DNA of 64,000 nucleotides from Clytia hemisphaerica (taxonomy: Eukaryota; Cnidaria; Hydrozoa; Leptothecata; Clytiidae): positions 444,747-508,746 of the forward strand of contig CACVBU010000997.1 of NCBI GenBank assembly GCA_902728285.1, written 5' to 3'. This document shows positions 13,101-25,100 of this stretch, in pieces; within the stretch, counting starts at the first letter, position 1; each line of letters opens with the position of its first letter. Both the position numbers and the translations under genes were made by a program. Below the pieces are notes generated by a model. The model ran no database searches. It saw only the letters and a list, made by a program, of their open reading frames with translations, and was not told where the DNA came from.

Positions 13101-16100
13101 CTTTCAATTAGTTCGTATACACCACTCCAAATTCTCTTACTGTTTTTTAAGTTATCTTGAAAATAATTCTTATAGTGGTTATTTTTACTTCTTCTGCAGA
13201 GTTTTACGATCTGATTCCGGTAGAATTTGTATTTTGTATGTAGTTCATGTTTAATGATGTTATCTTTTTCCCGCGAGTAGGCCTTCAAGAGATGGTCTCT
13301 TTTAATGATGGAAGTTTTGATTCCTTTTGTTATCCATGGTTTAGCTCCTCTTTTAATTTGTCGATTAGAGAGTTTTTGTAGGGGTGCATGTATATCTATT
13401 AAAGTATTCATCCGATCAAAAAAGCTTTCAAATAAAAGATCTGGGTTATACGAGTCAGGATGCAAGATGTCATTCCAATCAATTTTATAAAAGTCTTCTT
13501 TGAATTTCTTGCTATCAAAGCTTTTCCATCTTCGATAGTATTTTGTTTCTTTGGAGAAATTTGTAGAGAAGTTTTCAAAAATAAGAAATTGAGGCAAATG
13601 ATCAGATATACCAACTAAAAGATTTCCGGTCAGAGGTTTATGTTTCGCAGGAGTGAAGAAAATATTATCTATGAGTGTCCTTGACCTATCAGTGATTCTG
13701 GTAGGTAGAGAAATACTAGGTAAGAGAAAAAAAGATTCAAGAGAATCTACGAAATTATTTACATGTGGAGAGGTACCACATTCTAGCAAGTTAATATTAA
13801 AATCACCCATAAGCACAAGGCGCTTATTTTCCTTGTTAGCTTTTTGTAAGAAGGGAATGAAAAAGTCGTTTGTAAAAGTTTCTATTTTCATGGTTGGATG
13901 TTTATAGATACATCCAACAATGATATTTTCTTGTTTTTCAAATTGGAGCTCACAGAAAGTAGATTCAAGTTCCTTTTCACAATAAAGAGAGCGAGAGAGA
14001 TCATTTCTAGACTTGGATTTTAGATCATTGGAGATAAAGAGAGCGGTACCACCAGCACTAGATTTTGTGTTAGTAAAAAGTGACTTATAACCATCAATAT
14101 CAAGTTTATGTGGAATAGAAGAATCGGTAAGTCTAGTTTCCGAGATTCCTAAGACTTTGAAATTGTGATTTAAAGAGTTTAAGAGATTGTTGTATATATC
14201 AAAATGTTTTGATAAAGAACTGATGTTAAGATGAAGAAATGAGAGGTTAGAAGATGTGTTAGAAAAAGCAGAGTTGAAGTCGCTACAATCGAAATACCTA
14301 CAATGTTCGAATGTTTACATTGACTCTAGACCTTCATTTTAGTGGGATCTGGTAGGATTTCAATTAATTCAAAAAAGTTTGGAAGAATGATCTTGGACAA
14401 ACTTGGCTTGATCAATTTATAATAGAACAACTTTACATTTCTATTTTAGCAAATAATTTCTGAGCCTTTTTGTTTCCATACTGTTAATATCGATTTTGGA
14501 CCCAACACCTCTATTTTGGTACACAAGTAGTAAAAATCAAAATCGATTTTGGACCCAACACCTCTATTTTGGTACACAGGTAGTAAAAATCAGAATCGAT
14601 GTTGGACCCAACACCTCTATTTTGGTACACAGGTAGTAAAAATCAGAATCGATGTTGGACCCCCGGGGGGGGTACTAGGATTGATGGGTGTCGGGTATGT
14701 GCGTGCCAGACCTCTGGACCCTTACCCTTAGAGAGACTGAATTTTGGTGAAAAGGTGACCCTTAGAGAGACTCAGTGTAGAAAAACCCAACCCTTAGAGA
14801 GACTTTTTCACAAAAAATTTCTATAATGGGCCAAAGAAATTCGATTTTTAAAAGAATTTCCCCAATTTTCGAAAAATTTCTCTAATTTTCGAAAAATTTC
14901 TCTAATTTTTGAAAAATTTTCTCACTTTTTTTAAAAATGTTCTCACTTTTTTGACTTTTCACTTTTCTTTGACCCGAGTTTGTGAAAAAACCGACCCTTA
15001 GAGAGACTGATTTTGACTTTTGTTGTTTTGGTAACCCTTAGAGAGACTTTGGGAGGGTGAAAAACCCTACCCTTAAGGCACGCACATACCCAGCACCCAT
15101 TTTTGCCTAAGTACCCCCCCCCCCCCGGGGTTGGACCCAACACCCCTATTTTGGTACACAGGTAGTAAAAATCAAAATCAATTTTGGACCCAACACCCCA
15201 ATTATAGTACACAGGTAGTACATGACAAATTTTTTTCTCAATTACCCACCCACCCCAGGATACATGCCACCTTCTGGTACACTGACCCCCCCCTGGTATC
15301 TCAGGTTTAAATACCCTAATTTTACTAAATTTGATCCTTAATTAATGTACAAAGAGTGTACTTACTTCTTCTGAATAAGATGATTCGCGCAACTTTCGAA
15401 TTATCTTCAACCAAGGTAACTGGTAATGAAAAAAAAAAATCAACAAACCATTAACAAAGAAATGCTCGGCAAACTGGAAAATCGTGTTGCTCTCCTTCCC
15501 TGGGAGAGGGACATTCCATTTAAAAGATGACATGCCAAAGATAAAATAATAACAAAGTAGTCAAAATATTTTTCACTGCTATAAGCCCTACAATTAATCT
15601 ATGAAACAAATGTTTGTTGTTGCATGGATCTGATCACAAACCACTTCTTACCATGGGTGCCGACCCCACAGGGTATCACCTGCAGACTAAACAAACAAAT
15701 GATATTGATATACATGTTAAGCATATACTAACAGCCAATTCGATTGACTTCAAAATTTGCCATACTTACCAACTTTGCCAAATCCACAACTTCAATGTCA
15801 AAAGATTTGCCAAATTTTTGTCAATTGAATGCAAAATAATTGGCAAAAAATAGCAATATTTTGAAGTCAATCGAATGGGTTGTAAGCATTACCTGAGGCT
15901 ACGAAAAATGTTTTTTCTGATTTTGGCTGTTTTTGGCCGGACGAATTTACGGATTTTTTTCGGAATTTTCCTAACATTTTGCTTGAGATATAAGCATCCT
16001 TGTAAGCCTTGTCAAGCCCTCAATCCAAGCATCTCCGCGTCTGCTTTTGAATATTTGTATGCTTATAAAAAAACATGTAGTTCATGAAATTGTTTCGTCA

Positions 16101-19100
16101 CAAAGGTTGGTCATTAGAAATTGACAAGGGTAGTTTTTTCAAAGATAGAACCCTTTGTGACACCTTTCCAAAAACGGAAAGAGGGGGCTGTAAATCTCTA
16201 GAGTGATGAAAAAGGTTTAGTTATAGTTTCTATATCTTACCATCATGTTAAATGCATGAGCATTACAACTGGCTGCAAACTTCAGAGACAGTGCCAAGAA
16301 GGATCCACTGATTGCGCAAATTCTGTAATACCTATGAAGTAATTCAGTTTTGGTTTTTATATGTTTCTTTAATTAAGTTGTATAATTTTCGCCATTATAT
16401 GGTAGGTGGGCAATCGTTAGTATCCGTAGCCTCTTTCGTGGGATGCAGCCGCATGCGATGGGTTAGAAGCTAGAAAGGATTTTGAGACTTTGCCAGAAAG
16501 AATGTCTTTGGAAAATCAGGCTCCAGATTTTAAATAATACATTTTAACGGACGGACGAAAGAAGGTTAAATTAAAGGACCTCCAGGTCCAAAAAGAATAC
16601 TTTGCAAGTCTTATACTCAAACAAGCAAAAAGAAAAGACCATTTAAAGTGCGTGAACCTTGAATCGATCAAAGAAGGACAGACTTACAACTCTTGTGTCC
16701 AGCCAATCATTAGAAATGATTCACTTTGCAAAGATTCCAGTAATTCAGCGTACTAGGAATGAATAAAGAAACGATTATTGTAAACAGTGATGATTAAGTA
16801 ACACAGAAATTAAACACAAATCGAGCAAAATTCGTGAAAAAAAACTGGAACGCAATCCATTTATATTCTCCACAACTCTAAATCCAAACAAGAACCATTG
16901 ATCGTTCGAGCTACAAACATCAAATGAAACTCAAGAAAAGAGTACGTACAGTTGACTGAAAACTTTCTTCGAATTATAGACAAATTCGGATTACAGAGGG
17001 TAATTTATACCACTCCCCAGATGAGAGGACCGATGTTTTAGTTCGAATTACAGGAAAATTCGAATAGTTGGGATTCGATTTAGGGAGGGTTGACTGTAAT
17101 TACAATCGAGTCTACGCAGCTTGAACGCCTTGGTAAGGAGGGGCTAGTAATTGTCCCCAAGTCTTTAGAGTTTGTAGTACACAAACTCACAAAATGGATA
17201 CGTAATATCTCACCCCTGGTACAATTTCTTCCATCCAATCTAAGGTAGGTACGAGAGTATCCCACATGATCAAGTTGAACGATAGCATCTACAATAAATA
17301 AAGTAAAATAAATCTCAAAAGTAGTAAGGATTCTTTTGTAGCTTCTATCGAGCTCTTCTTGGTTGAAAAGACAACAGCAAGTTTTTTTTTCCAAAAAGTT
17401 ACTAGGAATAGGGGAGGCTATCTGTTTTTTGAAATGCACTTAGTGTCTATCTTCAATTCAGGAGCCGTGCTTAGGTCTTATATCCGCCAGACAAACAAAA
17501 CTCCCTGGGAGTTTTCATTGAAATCGTAAAACTAACCTCGATTCAGCGATGACGCTATTGATTGGAGGGGGGTTCGATAAGCGCATAATAGAAGTTAGTC
17601 ATAGCTTTAGACTTGCCGAAAACAGACGCCGACTGTCAAATGGACCTCACTCTTACCCTATACAGCACGTGGTCAGGCTTCAATGAATCCATTGTAGCTT
17701 CCGATACAATCACCTTAACGGAGTTGGCTACCATGCTAAAAGAATACATAGAATTACAGTATAGTTAGTATAGGTAGTCATTTATTATCAATTGGTGCGT
17801 ATTTATAAACAATCAACGTTCGTAATTCTGTATTTCACGAGACTGAGGCGGATATTGCACTCACATTATAGCCGACCTAATTCTATGCAAAGATTGGCTA
17901 AATCTGTGAACAATAAAATAAGACTTTGAGCTAGCATAAAAAATTGCATTAGACCTTTTTCATGGATTAGCTTGAAATCGCGTTGTAATTGAACTTAAAC
18001 AAAATCGGAAGAAGTAGAGTATAATTTACTAGAGTATAACACAACAACGCTTACAGATTATTTGTCTTGAGGTACAACAAAGACAATGCCATAATGGCAG
18101 CTGGAGCAGTGACGTCAGTATTTACTGTATCTCCCTCCTGAAAGTATTAGTTAAACATCACGGTAATGAATGGCTGTTTAATAGCTTAGATGGCGAGTAA
18201 TATGATGACAGATCCATCGGGTGACGGTAAACCAAGAAGTCCAGCCCTATATCTAATATAATTTCATATTCTAAGAGAGACTTACAAAGATTTGAAAGCT
18301 CCCTTGATGTTGAGATGAATCATTGTAACCAGGTATCTAAATTACAAAAAAGTCATTGGGATACTTGGGTATCGTCCGCGAAATTAAGTCCAAATAGAAA
18401 TTTGGAAAGCTCTTATCCGCGAAATCTTTTAAACAAAACTAAAAAAATAGCCAAATAACTACTTTCAAAATGTTAACTTGCATAAAAAAGCGCTAATAAT
18501 GCGTATTTCAACATCCAGTGTGCATAAGTTGGCAGTAAAAAGAAAAACATGAAATGGATGGATGAGCTCAACCGCGAAAATTTGTCCAATTAAAGTAGCG
18601 GTTGTAAGAGGCTGAAAACTTACTTCAAACAATGGTTTGATGAAGACCAGAAATTAGACTAGTAAGAAAATATAAAGATTTCAAGATGCTGAAAATACTG
18701 ATGTATGAAAAGTGTAAGCTTTGGATTTTGTGAGTTTTTAGCTCCTTTAGATCGAGTCCAAATCAAGCAGAATTGGATAGGAGCGTATATGGACTATAAC
18801 TTCAATAGAAGTTTTCTTATTACCAGTTCATTTTTCTTTCCACGGTTGATGTAATTATACAGTAAGTTGAAAACATCCCAGTCCAAGATTTTCATGTTGT
18901 CTGTCCCTTGCTATTGAAAAAATAAAACAAGAAATAAGAGATGAATACATACACGCATCACAGCATTCTAGGAAAAACAAATTGACTGTAGGTGGCGGTT
19001 TGTCCTAGTCGTCTTGACCTTTAGTTTTGAAAACGTTATTTATTTTTGACGTTTACTGTTGAATAAAAAGTGAACTCCTCACGGGACTGAGCTGGTTCCA

Positions 19101-22100
19101 AAATGGTCCAAACCTCAAGGAACTATCTGGTGAAAAGATTACCCAATCTAGGTTACTCGTTCGCTGAGTTGGTGGTGACCAGGGATCGAACCCACAACTT
19201 TGAAATTGAAGGCGATTACTCTACTTGCTGAGCTACTCGGCCACAATAGCGATAGATGCGATATAAAGAATAGGTAAGTAAGTAAGTAAAGTAAGTTTAC
19301 GACCGCAGTCGAGGATGACCCGAATGCTCCCTTTTCTCTAGCTGCCTACCCGAAGGTAGAGAAGGGCGCCACTCTTTTCCCTGGATTTCTCCACTTCCCC
19401 TTGATCCATCTATATAGTTGCTGAGCATCAAGCAGAGAGGCATCAAGTACCATTTTGGTATGGCCCGGCTGGGGATCGAACCTTCATGATACAGTCGCTA
19501 ATGAATAGGAACACTTACACCAATCATGATCATACCAAGGGCCAGACCAGCTGACAATGCATGACTTTCACGATCATTAGAGGAATCGATCTCTACACCA
19601 GGTGGTTTTCCGATCTCACGTAGAAGAATTTTCACCAAGTGAAGATCTCCCGTACCGAAGAAGAGGAGACCTAGCGATAGAGCGGAAGCCGTCTGACTGA
19701 TCCGTGGGATTTTGAGCTCCAATACTGTAGGCGGGAATAGGGAATCCAAATGCAAACATAGCAGTTTATATGCGTCCGTATTTTTCGTACCGATTCTAAA
19801 AGAACATCAATGCATGTCAAGGAAAGGCTAAATTTTCTTTTTCTTTCGATTTTTTACTCAAACCTACCCTTTTTCTTATCTACGTAATTGTGTAGGTTTT
19901 GTCAGGAAGTGAACTCCTTCCTGTCGGTTTCGTTAATGTGAAGGATTTTTTACTCTCTTTCTAAAGGCTTTCAAGTTTTTTTGGGTCAGATAAATGGAAC
20001 CTAATATTTACCATCATCAAGTTTAAGTCAAGTATTTACAATCAAGAGACTTACTTCGTTGCAGCTGTTCCGATGAGTAGAGCAACAGTTGTCAACGCAT
20101 GCCCCTAAAATAGTTGATAGATGAAGTTAATGACCTAAGTGTGAACTGAATATTAAAATGCATAATCAGTCTGTCCCGAGATATTCGAAATTTCTTTGAA
20201 ACTTTTAGTATAGGATAACTGACCAACCGAAAGAACGCTTAACCTTTGAAATAAAAAAGATGGTAAGTTAATTTTAACTTAAATTATAACTATGTTTGTT
20301 ATAAAGGCCCTGAAATTTAGTATAAAACATTCTCTTATTGTCTAAGCTTGCTAATAATTAACAATAATATAAGTATACCTTTATAAGATAGTCATGGAGG
20401 TGAAGTTTGGGAAGTGACGACAAAATGGCCCATCAATCCGAGTGCGAAAAGAAATCCTGAGTGACTCGCATTCAACTTGGAATATTTCATTTTATTAAGT
20501 AAAATCCAGTTCGAATCAACCTAAAAAAACCATAAGTTTAAAGAAATATTTACTTCCTTAAATCAACAGGAGAGCAGCTAAAATTTTTCGTGAAAGAGTG
20601 CTGATATATCTAGGTAGGGGTTTCCTTGTTCGTCTGGAGAAATAATAACCATATACATTAGAGTCCACTAAAAGATGCCAATTGTGTTTATATCTTCAAT
20701 CCAGTAAAGAATTAATAATGGAGGTATATGTTCTTTGGCCGGTGAATGAAATACAGTAGAGTCTCTATAACTCGAAAGGGAACAAAAGTTAATCCGAGAA
20801 TTTCGAGTCATGGAGACTAACTTATAAGGCATTGTTATCTGAAGGGGCTAGCAAACTTGTTCGACTTAAAGAAAAACTCGAGTAATAGAGGTTCGAGTTA
20901 TGGAGATTCCACTGTATTTACGACGTCGAATTGGAAAACTTTGCCACTAAGATTGAAGGCTGTTGGTTTAAAGTTAAGTAGATTTCCGCTCAACTCGTGA
21001 TTTCCGCTAAATCGGTGATGCAATTTTTTTATATGCAACTACTTGATACCTTGCAATTTTCTCGAGCAACCTTCAAACCAGCAGCAACACCATTGTGGAA
21101 ATTGGGCCATAATAGAAGCGCATTCAAATCTGACTGTGGGATTTGAATTGTTTTACTGCTAATGAAACAAATTTGGAGAGAAAAATAAATATAATGCTGT
21201 TTTTTTTCTGAGTAATGCTTTTGTTAAAAACAGACTGAAATAAAAATCCCAGCAATGTAACATCGGTCAATTTATGATATTTGATCTGGGCTGTTGGAAG
21301 ATGCCCCCATGCTCAGAAAAAGTATTCAAGTACCTTGTAGATGATCTGCCACTGAGGTCAAGAGTTGGAATAATGACTGCTTTCGATGATTTTGGTTCTG
21401 CTGTACCTAAAGTTAACATCCCTCTGCAAAAGAAGTTGAAAAAATTAATTATTAACGAGACTATACTCAGAATAAGACGGAGATAATACTCGGTAGTAAA
21501 ATTTATTCAATATCTAAATGCTGAGAAAAAAAATACAACAATAAAGGTTCTCAGATACTGCATATCACGGAATCTTTTGCATCATAGCTGTTAAGAGTAA
21601 ATAATTAAAGTGATACAAGAATCTCAGATGAAGCGAATAAGTAAGTTTGTGACCGTAGTCGAGGGGGCGACCAGAAGGCTCCCTTTTCGTATAGCTGTCT
21701 ACCCGAAGGTAGGGGAGGGCGCCACTCCTTTCCCTGGATTGCTCCACTTACCCTTGATCCTTCTCTTAATTGCTGAGCATCATGCAGAGAGGCATCAAGT
21801 ACCATTTTTGGAATATTTGGTATGACCCGGCTGGGGATCAAACCCACCACCTTGCGCACCGTAGCTGGATGCTCTACCTTCATGCTATGGTCGCTTGAAT
21901 AAACATATAAATACGTAAAGTGATTGAAAAACAAACCTTGCAACTGAAAGGGACATTGTTCTTTTACTGAGTATCAACAATTTCGATTCTTCTTCTTTGG
22001 CAAATGCATGATCACTGGGAATAATAGTAAAAAATGAGTGATCGCAGCCGAAACAAAAACACCGGGTCCGCGAAACCGAGCGCCAGGACGCCATTCCTTA

Positions 22101-25100
22101 TTATTATTTTTGTAAATGAAAAGGTATACCATTTAAATTCTCAAAAGCTTCATTTCTGAGCTAAATCAATTTCATATACAGTATGTGGCCCCCAAAACGG
22201 CGATCAAATTTGAAATTTCTCTCAAATCTAGAGGAAAAGAGATTTTACTAAAATTTTTGCTGCATGAAAACCTTTAACATCTCTACTTTATTTCCTGGAA
22301 GTTCTTTTTCAAAATTTTCAATTTCAACAATATTTTTCAATCGCTTAAAGAGATAGGTAGCTTTTTTCTAAAGGCCCCCAAAACGGAGGTTTGAAATTTT
22401 AGCTATTTCTCGAGATATCTTTAAGATATGAAAACAAAATTTTGACCATAGCTTTGAAATATGATTTAGAGGGTTTTGGGCATAAATTTATTTGATAAAA
22501 TTTTTACAGTATACCCCTGGTTGTCAAAATGCAGGTTTAAGGCCCCCAAAACGGAGGTGTAGTTAAAATCAAATTATTAAGCCCAGTGGTAATAGGGGGA
22601 AAACCAATGAACATATTTGTGTTTTCCCTTAACGACCCGATGGATGTAAAATTTATGATTTTTATGAAATATGTCAAGATTTTCGATATTGCAAAGTCCA
22701 AACTGAAAATTTAGAAATTTTCAAAATGACAATTTTGATTTCACAACGTCTTAATCAAGTTTTTGAAAACAAATCTCTTTTGAAAATAGTTCCATTCAAG
22801 TATGGAATAAGCTGTGAAAATTTTAGAAAAGAATCTTCACTGAAACTGAAAATATTAAGCTTTAAAGATATTTTTCTCCTATATTTTGCAGAAAAATGAC
22901 AGAATTTGCCGTTTTTGCTGATTCAGCGAAAATTTTTATATATAATGCTGATTTTTTGTTATAAACTATTAATTCAAGGTGATAGTAATAGAATTCCAAG
23001 ATTTTTTGCTTTTTCTCATATTTAGAATTTTCGGATTTGTCAATGCTGATTCTAGGGCTCCAAAATACTGGTTGACCTTCAAGATGCTATATCTTTTACC
23101 CAGCCTCTAAGGTCACAGATGTATTTGCATTTTCCGAACGGCATTAGGTGTAGAAAGTTTCCTATACCCCGTTTTCATAACTTATTTTCAATATCCAAGG
23201 AGCTAGAGTGAGTTATATGCAATTTTTATCTAATTTTGGTGTTAAAATATTTCCTTTAGACGCAAATATGTTATTTTGAATCTGTCTCAAACCAGCAAAA
23301 ACATGCTCATTTTTAAGTATAACCATCATTCTTTCAAAATAAACAAAAATCGTTTAATTCTGATAAATCTACAAGTCAGAATCTTCATTTTAATGAAAAC
23401 CTCCGTTTTGGGGGCCGTCTCCGTTTTGGGGGCCATATACTGTAGGGCTAATTCAAAGCATATTATAATAGTCAAAATAGAAATTTCTTCCGTCGGCGCA
23501 AACCATTGTTACACCTCCAAAAGTTATTCTTAATCTTCCACTCTCACTTCAAGCTATAAATATATTTTCCAATGTTTTTTGTATTCCAAATTTTCCAGGG
23601 GGTATCCACTTTATCAAAAAATTTCCAAATGTATCAATATTAATTAGAACAGCCCATTATGCACTCCTATTTTTTCTTTTAACTTCCCCTTCTTTTGAAA
23701 TAGATAATAAAATCAGAGCATTTATGCCCTTATAAGGGCACTATAGCACGGCAGCATCTAGTCTGAATTAGAAGGAGAAGGCTTTCATCTAATTGTAAAA
23801 TGATAAGAAATGGTGGGTTATTATATGCTAGGGTATCTTACTTCATGTCTGGTTTTTGTTCCACACTAACAGTAACGTGATCGGATGAATTTAGGAGACG
23901 TTTTACTTCGTGTACTCGCAAGTCGTCTTTGAACCGTAGCTCGAAGATCTTTAAAAGATAAAGTTTTTTATTATTTTCTTTATGTAATTCAAGACAACCG
24001 TTAAATATCATACTCTGGTGTCTTATCAAGTACACCAAAACCAGTCCCACCTATAACCCCCCCTGAAACTAAAAGGATTCGTTGTATCTTTAGTGGGAGA
24101 GAATCAAGGAAACTATGCTTTATAGCATGGTGTTTCAGGGTGTTTCTGTTAACTTTTGTCCTAAGAGAAAAGTATCCGCATACGTCGACAAAGCACACTA
24201 AAGAAGACGTTAGAAAGGAAGACTCGAGATTACTTGACAAGTCTAACATCTTGAAAACATTTTAAAAACCTTATTAGTAAAGGAAAGTGAAGAAACTATT
24301 TCAAAAGATTTTCCGAAATTCAATTAGCAGGGGGGGGCGCTTATTAAGTAGCTGAGAGTATGAGAGGCTTTACCTGTTCATCAATTAACATGCCATCTTT
24401 ATCATCTTCGTCCTGTTCAAAAGATGAAAATAATGAAATTGGTATGAATATATCGAATTTTTCGATTCTTGCAATAACGAAGGGTTAAAATCCCGGGGGG
24501 GGGGGCACTCGATTTCGAAACGACGGTATGTGCCGCGTAAAATCTGCTTTTCAAAATCGTACCCTTACAGTGCAGTTCAATATGGCTGAAAAATTTCCTT
24601 TCAGTGCATTTTCTCTTGATTTACCCAACCCTTATAGTGCACTATATTTCTCAGCTGTAAATCTGCGTGAAAGAAGAAGCTTGGGAAATTTTCTGTTTCA
24701 AAGAAAAACTGAGAAAATTATTCTTGTCAGCCGTAATTATCAGACAATAGAAATTTTTTCAAACAAACGAGAAGTAAAAACCTTTCTTTTTAACAATTAT
24801 TTTGAATTTGTTTTAAAATTCGACCCTTGCAGTGCAATCTCACAGAAACACACCCTTACAGTGCATTTTGGGATGCTGAAAAACCTTATTAGTATGACGT
24901 AGGCCAGATCATATGAGAGCCCCCGTCTAGCGTTTAGCCAACAGAAAGCCGTAATGGAGGCGCAATCAGCCCTGATTACCCGTGATCCATTTCGACTGTG
25001 AAATGGCCAATTGTGATGGCAAGGAAGGGCAGTGGGAGTGTCCCTTCCTCCAAGCGGCAGAATTTTTAAAAGCTGTCACTAGAGTACATACTAAAGAGGC

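Larger units (their letters stand above)
10483..15295. mobile_element. Large G-run module A (contains LINE and module B)
   Basis: Left end CAGGGGGGGGTCAGTGTAC and right end GTACACTGACCCCCCCCCTG are inverted; the similarity extends through GGAAGGCGGCATG. GTATCTC (10476-10482 and 15296-15302) flanks it directly. CAGGG termini with a 7-8 bp duplication resemble hAT elements (inference). Payload: TTTACTACC blocks on the left, and on the right a roughly 57-bp repeat containing TTGGACCCAACACCTCTATT in six copies. A LINE (10930-14302) and module B (14662-15129) are inserted inside. No transposase seen. Confidence 0.75.

Noticed and set aside
17080-17439. 119-residue minus-strand frame
   Set aside because: It overlaps the APC1 exon 17214-17288 in a different frame; the spliced exon explains the region.
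19172-19243. Functional tRNA gene
   Set aside because: A and B boxes are present but the acceptor and anticodon stems do not pair; treated as SINE or pseudo-tRNA.
21274-21486. + strand frame of 70 residues
   Set aside because: Overlaps the APC1 exon at 21334-21423 on the opposite strand; shadow.
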